Assembly: GCA_036898135.1 (NCBI GenBank)
Contig: CM072515.1
Location: 70,567,403-70,631,402, forward strand
Direction of reading: 5' to 3'
Length of the DNA stretch: 64,000 bases
Source: Oncomelania hupensis
Taxonomy: Eukaryota; Mollusca; Gastropoda; Littorinimorpha; Pomatiopsidae
The notes below the pieces were generated by a model. It was not told where the DNA came from. It searched no databases and saw nothing but the letters and a program-made list of their open reading frames with translations. Positions 12,072 through 22,609 of the stretch are shown here, piece by piece. Every line of letters begins with the position of its first letter. Within the stretch, counting starts at the first letter, position 1. Made by a program: the position numbers and the translations under genes.

Positions 12072-12076
12072 ATATC

Positions 12077-12668
12077 TTAGGGAGTTCCAGAGACCAAGCT
12101 TGTGGAGTTTTATATTAATTTATGTCCCAAGTGAATTATCTGCAGTAGGAACCAAGAGAATATTCTGCGTCTCTTGGAACTTCAGGATTATGTTGTTAAA
12201 ATTGTGCTACTGTTTGAGACGAAGCTAACGAACACTTTTTTTTATTTTTTACGGTGAAAGCCTACCCTGGATTATCTCAAGAACTCTTTTTATTACATGG
12301 TGACGACATGTGTGTGAATCGTGTGTGTGTGTTGCGTGAAAAACAATTTGTTGATAGTCTACGTGAGTAGAGCGAATGCTACTCAAGAAGGAGAACTCTG
12401 GCCGCCAGACGATGCCGTGTCGTGGAGTACTCTCCCCCTTTTATCCAAGTGGCTCTCTCTCTGCGACGTGCGCTGAATAAATTTGAACGGGTAAGTTTAA
12501 CCTATGCATCAATGGTTGTTCAAACTTCAGTCAACCAACCAATTGTGTTTTTAAGTCTTTTCGTCTTGTTGTTTTTGGAGCGTACTTAAACTGGTGCGGT
12601 GTCGTCTAAGTGAAAGGGCAGGTAACGTTTTTTTAATAGGAAAAATCGTTAGACGTGTAAAAAAAGTT
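12077..12668. other. No recognisable feature
   Basis: Unique sequence. I saw no coding frame or RNA gene. Confidence 0.45.
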
Positions 12669-12681
12669 ACTACTACTAAAG

Positions 12682-12750
<69 letters not shown>
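12669..12750. repeat. (CTA)n microsatellite
   Basis: About 26 CTA units with one interruption near the start. Confidence 0.97.
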
Positions 12751-12861
12751 AATCGGACTCAATTCATTTCAACAAATCATTATTATCTTATACAAGGAAT
12801 TATGACAGGCATTAAACATTGCTCCAATAAATCAAAGCGGTGCGATCTGAAGAGATCGCTG

Positions 12862-12975
12862 ATACAGAAGGCGCAAGAAATAATAATAAATAATAATAAT
12901 AATGAATGGTACTTATATCGCGCAAATCTCACATTGTGACTCATTGCGCACCCACTCGCATTCATCCATTGTACA
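12862..12975 (-). repeat. L2/CR1-type 3' tail with (AAT)n
   Basis: A short AAT run (12879-12902) abuts 'gaatggtacttatatcgcgcaaatctcac', the same tail architecture as at 54399-54895. The motif cagaaggcgcaagaaat at 12864 is also the first third of the 52 bp minisatellite unit that begins just downstream. Confidence 0.6.
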
Positions 12976-12995
12976 TCCTGTCATTACAACACATG

Positions 12996-13496
12996 AAATG
13001 TGCATTTTTATTTTAGCTTGGCTGCATACTAAAACAGAAGGCGCAAGAAATGTGTATTTTTATTTTAGCTTGGCTGCATACTAAAACAGAAGGCGCAAGA
13101 AATGTGTATTTTTATTTTAGATTGGCTGCATACTAAAACAGAAGGCGCAAGAAATGTGCATTTTTATTTTAGCTTGGCTGCATACTAAAACAGAAGGCGC
13201 AAGAAATTTGTATTTTTATTTTACATTGGCTGCATACTAAAACAGAAGGCGCAAGAAATGTGTATTTTTAGTTTAGCTTGGCTGCATACTAAAACAGAAG
13301 GCGCAAGAAATGTGTATTTTTAGTTTAGATTGGCTGCATACTAAAACAGAAGGCGCAAGAAATGTGTATTTTTATTTTAGCTTGGCTGCATACTAAAACA
13401 GAAGGCGCAAGAAATGTGTATTTTTATTTTAGCTTGGCTGCATACTAAAACAGAAGGCGCAAGAAATGTGTATTTTTAGTTTAGATCGGCTGCATC
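12996..13496. repeat. 52 bp minisatellite, about 9.5 units
   Basis: Units start at 13035, 13087, 13139, 13191, 13243, 13295, 13347, 13399 and 13451, exactly 52 bp apart, with a partial unit on the left. Each begins CAGAAGGCGCAAGAAATG and ends GGCTGCATACTAAAA. The units differ by only a few substitutions (for example tagCttgg/tagAttgg). The array is homogeneous, hence young or actively homogenised. Confidence 0.97.
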
Positions 13497-13557
13497 CAAT
13501 ACAAATAATGAAGGGAGGGTGTGATAGTGGTTTGCGGCGAATACCCGCAGACAATAT

Positions 13558-13559
<2 letters not shown>

Positions 13560-13624
<65 letters not shown>
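13560..13624. repeat. (GA)n microsatellite
   Basis: About 32 GA units. Confidence 0.97.
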
Positions 13625-14392
<768 letters not shown>

Positions 14393-14743
14393 AAACTGAA
14401 CTGAAACTGAAAAACGTTTATTACATAAGGATAGTAGCTTTAGGTCCAGAGGTCCTTTCTTCCAGCTAGTCCTTAACACATGCAAATATATAATAGATGT
14501 GAGTACATTGTAAAAGCATACATGAACTACAAATAAGTAGTATGAATACTATCAGGATAACATACGCATACAAACAAGCAATCACAAAATTGAAATAAAA
14601 GTACTATATATATACAATGTACAACGTATCTCAATACAAATGCACATAGACATGAGATATGAGGCATATATACTCACGCATGTGAGAAAGAAAGAATACA
14701 TTATCGTGTCTTCGAAATTTTGTTTAGGCTTTTTTCTTTATAA

Positions 14744-16573
14744 CTAATTCTGAATTAGGGCAGACAGACCAGCCTTAAACGAGGACAGGGAGTTTGCATA
14801 TTTTAAATGTTGAGACAGGGAGTTCCAAAGCGATGCGCCAGAGTAGGAAATGCTAGTTTTAAACAGATCTAACCTGGGTGTGATACATACAAAGCTATTC
14901 CTTGAGTTGCTATAAGGTGAGTGTGAAGGCACGAAAAGAGATTTTAAGTATATGGGTCCGCCAATGGTTAACGTTTTAAACAAAAACACATATTTGTTGA
15001 ACAAGAGCTGTTGGCTCAGTGGTAGTATTCCTATTTTTTTAATCTTTTGATCGGTGGTTAGAGAAGGGTCTTGGAGAATAAGTTTTGCAGCTCGACGTTG
15101 TAGGCTGTTCAAACTCTTCAAGATATTATCGCTGCACCCGTCCCACACCACAGAAGCGTAATTAATATGTGACAGAATATGAGCATAGTAAAATAACTTC
15201 TTTGCATCCAAGGTCAGAATATTCTGAAGGCGTGAAAGTAAATATATATTACGGCTTACTTTTTTGCACACATTGTCAACATGGACGTGCCAACGTAGGG
15301 ATTCATCTATAGTGACACCAAGTATCTTATGTGCCGTGACGTGCTCTATAGTGGCATCAGCTAGGCGTAGATGTAATTTAGGATGTGTTAACTGGTGGTG
15401 TTGGCGGGTGGTAACTATCATACTCTTTGTCTTTGATGTGTTGATGTGCATGTGATTGGAGCGACACCAGCTAACTATATCATCAAGACCTTTCTGGAGT
15501 GAATGTTGAATGTGAGGTACGGTCTTATTAGATGAAGTTATAGAGGTATCATCGGCTAACATATGGCACTCAATGGATTTATCTGTAAGAGAGAGTGGTA
15601 GGTCATTTATAAATATACAAAATAACAGGGGACCCAATACAGACCCTTGAGGGACGCCAAACTTAACACGCCTCTCAGCTGAAGATAATCCATGTACATG
15701 TGTATACTGCTTTCTACAAGAAAGATATGATATAAAGAACGGGAGTGAGCGTGAGGCGTTCAAGTACAAGGACAATTTTGCGAGAAGGATGTTATGATCT
15801 ACCACGTCAAAGGCTTTTATTAAGTCTATGAATACAACTCCAGACATTTTTGATTTATTAATGGCGGATAGCCAGGAGTCTGTCATTTTGGCAAGTGCAG
15901 TGCTACAAGAATGTTTGCTTCTGAAACCGGACTGTAGTTCATGAAAGAGAGATCGCTCTTCAAGATACTGTGTCAGGTGCTTATGAATGTGCCTTTCAAG
16001 GATCTTGGAGATGACTGGCAAGAGAGAAATAGGTCTGTAATTGGCGGGTAAAGACGTGTCTTTGCTTTTAGGTAAGGGGATAACCTTAGCGGTTTTAAAC
16101 AAGTGTGGGAAATGATTTCGCTCAATGCAAAGATTAAAAATGTGAGTTAAGGTATCACTTATGTATGGTAGTGCTAATTTTAGTAATTTACTACTAATAT
16201 TGTCACAGCCTGTTGATTTCTTATTTTGTAATTGCGCTATGTACTGAGCGACCTCAAAAGTAGCAATAAATGGAATAGAGAAGGGCGCAGTACCTCCAGT
16301 GCGCTTTTGACAGAATATCTTTAGCTCATCAGAGCATCTGTATAAGTCACTTGCTGGAAGAGGGTCTTGTTTATTAGACAAACTGGAAGTGATAGATACA
16401 AAGTAATCGTTAAACAATTCCGCTGTCAAAGATTGTGGAATAATATTCGCTTTAGTTGATTTAGGGCCCTTTGTCAGAGCATTAATAGCTCGCCATAACT
16501 GGGAAGTATTTGTGTTGTTTTCCACTAACCTATTAAAATAGTCCTTTTTTGCATTTCTTACAAGGTTTTTCAC
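14744..16573 (-). CDS. LINE ORF2, reverse transcriptase part (frameshifted from the endonuclease)
   Basis: A 609-codon open frame with a non-LTR reverse transcriptase. Visible landmarks are NYRPISLLPVISKI (about residues 178-191), FIDLIKAFDVVDH (about 248-260, catalytic Asp), GVPQGSVLGPLLF (about 306-318), and the catalytic box as MLADDTS (about 338-344). The usual Y/F before ADD is replaced by Leu. The C-terminal part has the long helical region typical of this LINE group, ending SFKAGLSALIQN. The frame is offset from the upstream endonuclease frame. The two overlap at 16533-16573 and would form one ~935-residue protein if a single-base indel near 16575-16590 were absent. The protein would make cDNA at a nicked target. 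It is probably inactive as it stands, unless the break is an assembly error. Confidence 0.93.
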   Translation of the reverse strand: MKNLVRNAKKDYFNRLVENNTNTSQLWRAINALTKGPKSTKANIIPQSLTAELFNDYFVSITSSLSNKQDPLPASDLYRCSDELKIFCQKRTGGTAPFSIPFIATFEVAQYIAQLQNKKSTGCDNISSKLLKLALPYISDTLTHIFNLCIERNHFPHLFKTAKVIPLPKSKDTSLPANYRPISLLPVISKILERHIHKHLTQYLEERSLFHELQSGFRSKHSCSTALAKMTDSWLSAINKSKMSGVVFIDLIKAFDVVDHNILLAKLSLYLNASRSLPFFISYLSCRKQYTHVHGLSSAERRVKFGVPQGSVLGPLLFCIFINDLPLSLTDKSIECHMLADDTSITSSNKTVPHIQHSLQKGLDDIVSWCRSNHMHINTSKTKSMIVTTRQHHQLTHPKLHLRLADATIEHVTAHKILGVTIDESLRWHVHVDNVCKKVSRNIYLLSRLQNILTLDAKKLFYYAHILSHINYASVVWDGCSDNILKSLNSLQRRAAKLILQDPSLTTDQKIKKIGILPLSQQLLFNKYVFLFKTLTIGGPIYLKSLFVPSHSPYSNSRNSFVCITPRLDLFKTSISYSGASLWNSLSQHLKYANSLSSFKAGLSALIQN

Positions 16574-17555
16574 GCGATTTCCTGGACGTTTTGAACTCTT
16601 CGAAACGTTTTTGCTTTTTTAACTTATCCCTCTTGGCCATGGCTTCTATGATAGTTTTATTTAGCCATGGAGGAAGTTGTTGGTGCTTTACGCGTTTAGT
16701 TCTCAGAGGGGCGTGTCTGTTGATGATAGAGAGGAGAGTCCTGTACCACACACACAAAGCCATGTCTGGGTCTGTGAAATCATACACTTTAGAGAATGGT
16801 GCAGCATGAAGTTCACTGCAGAACGCAATGGGGTCAAAGTGTTTAAAGGAACGAAAATGTATGCAAAAATTAGTGCTATGGGTGCCTGTAGATACATTAT
16901 GATACCTGATACAGCCAATGGGAGAGTGGTCACTGACGCCGAGATCAGCGACATATGACTTTGAAATTGATTTAGGGTTGTTTGTATAGATATGATCAAT
17001 CAGTGTTGACGAAGACGCAGTAACTCTGGTTGGTGATTCGATAAGTTGTGAGAGTCCAAGTGATTCGCACAAACATTCCCAGTGCGGTTGCTGAACTAGC
17101 AGGTTAATGTTAAAGTCACCGAGCAACAGCACTTCGGCATCGGTATTAGTGTTATAAAAAGTATCCATCATGTCACCGAAAGAGCTAAACCAATCCTGAC
17201 CTTCATCAGGGTTGCGGTAGACAAAGCATATAAATGTAGACGCCTTATTATTAGGTTTATATTCTAACCATATACACTCTACTGAGGGGGGTTCTAAGTC
17301 TTGGCGCCGAGACACAAAGTTGTACACCGAGTTATGAATGTAGACAGCAACACCTGTTTGACCTTGAGTGCATTTATCACGTCGTATTATAGAATAATTT
17401 GGAATGGAGATGGATGTATCCAACATATTAGAGGTTAAGCGGGATTCAGTAATGCCATACATATGATAGCACGGCGCGGCTTTGGTTAAGAATGTACACA
17501 GGTCCGCAGTTTTGCTGTAGAGATGAAAAATGTTTAAATGACCAACACGAAACAT
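16533..17555 (-). CDS. LINE ORF2, AP-like endonuclease part
   Basis: A 340-codon frame with the APE-type endonuclease order of LINEs: GHLNIFHLYSK (N-terminal Asn), GITESRL (catalytic Glu), CFVYRNP, LLLGDFNINL (Asp/Asn pair), TLIDHIYTN and the C-terminal SDHSPI (Asp-His). All catalytic positions are present. It ends in a basic stretch (KPCKKCKKGLF) created by the frameshift into the RT frame. The Met at 17555 immediately precedes the conserved GHLN block, so this is a reasonable ORF2 start. Its role is to nick target DNA for target-primed reverse transcription. Confidence 0.92.
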   Translation of the reverse strand: MFRVGHLNIFHLYSKTADLCTFLTKAAPCYHMYGITESRLTSNMLDTSISIPNYSIIRRDKCTQGQTGVAVYIHNSVYNFVSRRQDLEPPSVECIWLEYKPNNKASTFICFVYRNPDEGQDWFSSFGDMMDTFYNTNTDAEVLLLGDFNINLLVQQPHWECLCESLGLSQLIESPTRVTASSSTLIDHIYTNNPKSISKSYVADLGVSDHSPIGCIRYHNVSTGTHSTNFCIHFRSFKHFDPIAFCSELHAAPFSKVYDFTDPDMALCVWYRTLLSIINRHAPLRTKRVKHQQLPPWLNKTIIEAMAKRDKLKKQKRFEEFKTSRKSREKPCKKCKKGLF

Positions 17556-18307
17556 ACTTAAAATGTACGGTACCGATAATTACAGAAAAACAACAACGAG
17601 AACAGATAAAATAAGGAGCACCTTTTTTCAACAAACTAAAGAACACAAGTACATGAAAAACGGCAAAATGTTAAAACAAGAGATATAACCAAAGAAAGGC
17701 CACTAAGTTTAGGGCAGAGTTCGGAGCACGAAATTCAATATACAGAGTGCTAGTCACAGTTTTACTGACAACTAGAGTGTTCAGGAAGAAACTCACAACG
17801 AAACGCGGAAATGAGAGTCTGTGCGGCCTAGAAGGTCCGAGCAGCGTCCACAATAATGAGTATTATGAAGTACTGTTAATGACACACACAGCTTATACTT
17901 TATAGTCACACGAAACGTAGGTTCTTTGCCAACACAACGCTCTTACGCACAAGGAATTGTAAGGAGCGCAAGAACCCTGATAATGAGAACCAACAAGATA
18001 CAATAACAATTATTAAGTACATATCGTTTAAGTCCAAGCTTTTAAAGGTGCGCTTCAATAATCGAGACGCGGAAAAGATTCGTACGTAAATTATACAAAT
18101 TTAGGTGGCAATACAACAGAAAAATTCAGTTTAATTATTATTTTGAGATGAGTTTTCAAGTTTGAAATCCAGTTATAAAAGGAAACATTCGCTAATAATA
18201 CGCTAGGCCAAATTGTCACATACATACAACACACACGCATGACACAAACTACTGTGCATGATCTGATTAAAGTCTGCTTACAGTTACAGTTCACAATTCA
18301 TATATTG
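17556..18307 (-). other. Inter-ORF spacer of the LINE
   Basis: About 750 bases between the ORF1 stop and the ORF2 start. No conserved domain is seen in any frame. This is long for a LINE spacer and could hold an ORF2 translation signal or a decayed segment. Confidence 0.55.
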
Positions 18308-21300
18308 TTATCGAGAATGTGGAAGAGGGAGGTGTGCAGGTCCATTGTATGGATGAGACAGTGGCAGGCCCTTTTGATGCTGGTAGGTGCCGGCTAGGTC
18401 GCTATGTTGACCAGCGTCGCGCGTCTGCTGATACGGAGGGGACCACCCGTTGCAATAGGGATGGCCCCAGGGCGTGGGCCAGCGGTTGCCATGGTGCCCA
18501 GCGTCGCGCATTTGCTGATACGGAGGGTACCATGGATAGCTCCAGGGCATGGGCCAGCAGACTCCGTGTTGACTACTGACCTCAGATATCAGCTGTTGAC
18601 GAGGAAACCCACTGTTGATAAACGTAGGTCCCTTAGAGCTGGACAAACGGCCACCATGCTGACCGCCCCAGGATCCGCCATGTTGACTGCCAGAGCCGCT
18701 TTGTTGATCGTCCCCAGAGCCGCCATGTTGACCGCTAGAGCCGCCATGTTGACCGCTAGAGCCGCCATGCAGACCGCCAGAGCCGCTGTGTAGATCGCCC
18801 CCAGAGCCGCCATTTTGAACGCCACGAGAGCCTCCACGTTGACCACTCGAGCCGCCATTTTGACCGCCAAAGTCTCTATATTGACTATCAAAGCCGCCTG
18901 GTTTACCGGTGTATCCGCCATGCTGACCGCCAGAGCCGTTACGTTGACCGCCAGAGCCGCCATGCTGACCGGTAGAGCTGCCATGTTGAACGCCAAAGCT
19001 TTTATGTTGACTGCCAGAGCCCTCACGTTGACCGCTAGAGTTGCCATATTTACCGCCCCCAGAGTGAGAGTGTCCTGAAGGCTGACTGGCATATTTGATG
19101 TTGCCTGCCAACTGGATGGTGCCTTGTTGACTAGGATGTACATTGTCGTAGTACTTGGCTTTTTTGGGAAGACCCCGAGTTGTGGTGAAGATGGCAGTGT
19201 TGTCGACGTATAGAAAGCCTTCTTTCTGACACATCTCCGCCAGGTGGACATTTGATGCCGTCACAGTCTTTATAAGTGAGCCATATTTGGATTTGGGGGG
19301 TATAATGGAAGAAAATAAAAGTTTGGCATTGGGAAAAGTTTTCTTGAGGAGCTTAGCAAGTCCTGTCCACGTGGTTAAAGTAATGACGTCACTGTAGCAC
19401 GTGTTGATGCCGATGTGAATGACCAGCTGCTGTACACCTTTACAGGGAGGGATATGGCGAAGCCAGTGTACAACGTCGTCGATGACCAGACCGGGAACGC
19501 TGATGTTTTGTGGTTTACAGGTGGTGGGGAAAACTATGTCTGCTCTAATATGCTTGCTAATAGAATCACCCACAATGACATGACTTCTATCTGGCTCTAC
19601 TCTTTTTGTAGCTAACTGCTGACGGGGAGTTTCTTTAAGTCTACCTTCTAAGTTTCGTGTTTCAGGTTTTGATGAGGATGAGAATGGCTTCGAGGGACTA
19701 GGGGGATTTTTGGATTGCTCATGGGGAGTCATTAACATGGATGTAGAAGGGGACGCTTTGGTGGACTTGTCACTAAGGCCAGAATTAGATGGGTGAAGGT
19801 CAGTATCCTTCGAAGCTGCCTGAGTGAGCACTTGAGGTCCGTTGATAGCACCATTAGGGCTGGGGACTAGGCATGAGGGAGCTCCTGTTTCATTTAGCAA
19901 CAACAGGCCATGATTAATATGAAGCTGGTCTTGAGGACTAGTGTTCTTGCTTTGAAGCACTTTAAGTGCGGTAACCTCTTTACGGAGGTCTCCCAACTGC
20001 GACTTCAGGACATTGTTGTGTGTCTCAAGTTCCTTCATGCGTGTCAGCAGGGCTGCCACTGTCGCTTCTTGCTCATCAAATTTGCGCTGGACGTGAGTCT
20101 TCAGGCCATTGTTGACTTGAACCTTTGCTGTCTCTACAGCATCGATGAGAGCATCGTACCCACGAGAAACGCGTGATGACAGTGTTGACACCTGCCGCTG
20201 CAACATTTTGAGGGCTACTCTGGTCATGGCTAGAGTCAGAGGGCGCGCAGTGGGTCTGTGACGTGCACGCTGCGAAGTACGACGGCAAAAGCTGCGAGGC
20301 TTACAGATGGCTGTGTGATGAGATGCTTGTACATCATGCCAGCCATCAGCGTCATCGTCGTCTGGGCAATCGGGATTGTCAAGGTCTGCATCTTTGGTCT
20401 TTTGTGTAGGTGAGGGGAGGGGGACCTGATTACAGGTAGTATAAGACGGTGATGAGGTGGTAGGTGATTCGGTAATAGTGGCCTGGATAGGGGTAGTAGG
20501 GACAATGGTGTTGGATTGGGCAGAGGTAGCGATGCCGGAGGTGGTGGGGAAGGGAATGATGGAAGGGGTACGGGTAGCGAATACGAAGTCCGTGGACTGA
20601 GATGCAAGGGTGACGCAGTTTGACGCAGACAGGGTAGTGATAGTGGGAAAGGTGGAGTCAGTGGAGTGAAGCGATGGAGTGACGTAGCTTGTAGCTGTCA
20701 GGGTAGTGATGGTGGGAGAGGTGTAGTCGGTGGAGTGGAGTGATGGAGTGACGTAGCTTGCAGCAGTCAGGGTAGTGATGGTGGGGGAGGTGGAGTGTGT
20801 GGAGTGGGACGATAGAGTGATGCAGCTTGCGGCAGTTGAGTCAATGGGAGTGACGGGACTGTTTGTGGCGCCTGATGCTGTAGTGGTCACCGGGTCAGAG
20901 TGGTTCATGAAGGAGCTGGGGGGGAGGGCAAGAGCTGTTTCCTTATTTGTTTGACATGGAGCGGTCTCGTCTTCCGGAATGTTCTCCAGCGTGGGTCGGA
21001 GGCGGGTGGACAACCGCGCTGACCGTCTAGGGCGCGACTGTGTTGACGTCGGTGGAAGTGGTAGTCTCGTGATGGTGACTTTTGTGTCATTGACTTGCTC
21101 TGGGAATTTGTTTTGAAACCCGTATAATTTGCGGATACATCCCACTAGGGCGTCAATTTCTTGCTCTCTCCAAAGGGGACAATAGTTGCCCTGAGCAAGC
21201 ACCGTGCCTTCACCATTTTTCTTATAATAGATGGTGATGGTGATAATTTTTTGGGACTCACAGTTGACCTGTATTTTTGTTTGAAACAGGTCTGTGGGGA

Positions 21301-21592
21301 GGTGGTCTGGAATATTGTTGATGTCATTGTATGTGTCTGGAATGTTGATTTCTTGGACAGGCTGGCTGGTTTCATCCACCCAGGTGATTTGCAAATCGTC
21401 TATTGTTTTGAAGCCTTTGTGGTAGCGCTCAAAGAACACACATCTTGCCGTTGGAAGAAGGATCGAGGGGATGGGAAAAGTGAGCTGAATTGGGTCTTTT
21501 TTTACATGAATTTTAGGAACCCAGTCGATGTGATTTGGGTCCCAAAGAGCCATGTTGGCTAGAAATAAGGGTGGGGGTGGGAGAGACAACAT
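18308..21592 (-). CDS. LINE ORF1 protein: coiled coil, SGNH hydrolase-like domain, Gly/Gln-rich tail
   Basis: An intact 1,094-codon frame. Residues 1-170 form a globular N-terminal region of no family I recognise. Residues ~190-440 are Ser/Thr/Pro-rich with near-tandem TITTLTA..YVTPSLHST repeats. Residues ~450-550 have coiled-coil heptads (LLTRMKELETHNNVLKSQL). Residues ~665-840 form an SGNH/GDSL-like domain with block I VIVGDSIS (nucleophile Ser), block III HIGIN and block V DNVHPS (Asp, His). Residues ~840-980 are about 20 degenerate GGSGGQHG-type units, and the end is rich in W, P, Y and H. Esterase-bearing ORF1 proteins are known from CR1/L2-type LINEs, where ORF1p is thought to bind RNA and self-associate. 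The Gly/Gln tail and the length are unusual. Intactness beside a broken ORF2 suggests a fairly recent insertion. Confidence 0.88.
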   Translation of the reverse strand: MLSLPPPPLFLANMALWDPNHIDWVPKIHVKKDPIQLTFPIPSILLPTARCVFFERYHKGFKTIDDLQITWVDETSQPVQEINIPDTYNDINNIPDHLPTDLFQTKIQVNCESQKIITITIYYKKNGEGTVLAQGNYCPLWREQEIDALVGCIRKLYGFQNKFPEQVNDTKVTITRLPLPPTSTQSRPRRSARLSTRLRPTLENIPEDETAPCQTNKETALALPPSSFMNHSDPVTTTASGATNSPVTPIDSTAASCITLSSHSTHSTSPTITTLTAASYVTPSLHSTDYTSPTITTLTATSYVTPSLHSTDSTFPTITTLSASNCVTLASQSTDFVFATRTPSIIPFPTTSGIATSAQSNTIVPTTPIQATITESPTTSSPSYTTCNQVPLPSPTQKTKDADLDNPDCPDDDDADGWHDVQASHHTAICKPRSFCRRTSQRARHRPTARPLTLAMTRVALKMLQRQVSTLSSRVSRGYDALIDAVETAKVQVNNGLKTHVQRKFDEQEATVAALLTRMKELETHNNVLKSQLGDLRKEVTALKVLQSKNTSPQDQLHINHGLLLLNETGAPSCLVPSPNGAINGPQVLTQAASKDTDLHPSNSGLSDKSTKASPSTSMLMTPHEQSKNPPSPSKPFSSSSKPETRNLEGRLKETPRQQLATKRVEPDRSHVIVGDSISKHIRADIVFPTTCKPQNISVPGLVIDDVVHWLRHIPPCKGVQQLVIHIGINTCYSDVITLTTWTGLAKLLKKTFPNAKLLFSSIIPPKSKYGSLIKTVTASNVHLAEMCQKEGFLYVDNTAIFTTTRGLPKKAKYYDNVHPSQQGTIQLAGNIKYASQPSGHSHSGGGKYGNSSGQREGSGSQHKSFGVQHGSSTGQHGGSGGQRNGSGGQHGGYTGKPGGFDSQYRDFGGQNGGSSGQRGGSRGVQNGGSGGDLHSGSGGLHGGSSGQHGGSSGQHGGSGDDQQSGSGSQHGGSWGGQHGGRLSSSKGPTFINSGFPRQQLISEVSSQHGVCWPMPWSYPWYPPYQQMRDAGHHGNRWPTPWGHPYCNGWSPPYQQTRDAGQHSDLAGTYQHQKGLPLSHPYNGPAHLPLPHSR

Positions 21593-22023
21593 ACACTCAT
21601 GGCCTGAGCGTAATACATGCGATTAGCACATATTGAGGCGAAGTCACTAAACTAGTACCTGGTGCCTGCGTTGTTTACTACCACACAAGAAGACTCCAGA
21701 CACTGTAGGCCTATCAGTGATACACAGCATAAATCACACGGTGGCTACAGACTTTGAGGCCGCCGCATCTGACTGCAGTCAGTACACAGTTACATGCTGA
21801 CCACTGCACAACACCACGCTCTCTGCTGGAAACGTTTGTTTATGTGATGGTCAGCGTAGCACATAATTAAATGAGGCGACCGGTAGAGGCGAAGACTACA
21901 GATTGTTTGCTGGCTGGCTGGTCCAGCCGCACAGCAATAGAGCGTACCGGTTTGCGGGCATGCGCAGTGAGAGCATAGCAACCACAGCCTGCACGATCGC
22001 TGGCCTCACATGAAGTGGACAAG
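21593..22023. other. Probable LINE 5' UTR / intergenic sequence
   Basis: Moderately CpG-rich sequence upstream of ORF1. It could hold the LINE's internal promoter and, on the other strand, the promoter of the gene starting near 22024. No motif decides between them. Confidence 0.35.
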
Positions 22024-22130
22024 ATGGCGGCAATTAGTGATGCTTGCGCGAAGGATAGCATCGATTGCATCCCAAATTCAGTAGCTCCCTAACTTCACAC
22101 CGTTGTCAAAAACTGTGCTATAGTGGGGGA

Positions 22131-22559
22131 TGAACAAATTCAAATCTCAGTTCATCGACGATGTTCCGAGTTTTCAAGGATGGATCAACAGAAACTGTGG
22201 AAGTAGCTGCAATTAATGTTACAGATCTATGGCTATGCAGAAATCTTGCCGACCCACATAAACTCGTTCATCGAGATCAACATCAGAAAGGAGTGTATTT
22301 CCGAAGCCATGTGCGATTGCAAAGCAGGGTAAGTTTATCATGTTCTTTTAAAAAATATATATTTTCGAAATTTATTATACATAATTTTAGTTATATAATC
22401 CTAGTAGTAAATTTCGCCATTTTCACTGTTTTATCTGTGTTTTCAGTACCAACAGAACAGGACAGAACACAATAGTGTTACACATTTTATTGAAGCTAGC
22501 ATATCGTCCATTTTATAACATTCTTGAATGCACAATAAATAGGGGGGGGGGGGAGAGAG

Positions 22560-22609
<50 letters not shown>

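Noticed and set aside
13035..13496. CRISPR-like array
   Set aside because: Units are contiguous 52 bp tandem copies without unique spacers, in a eukaryotic genome.
18319..19251. Antisense and alternate-frame ORFs across the Gly/Gln repeats
   Set aside because: Shadow frames of ORF1 created by its tandem codon repeats.
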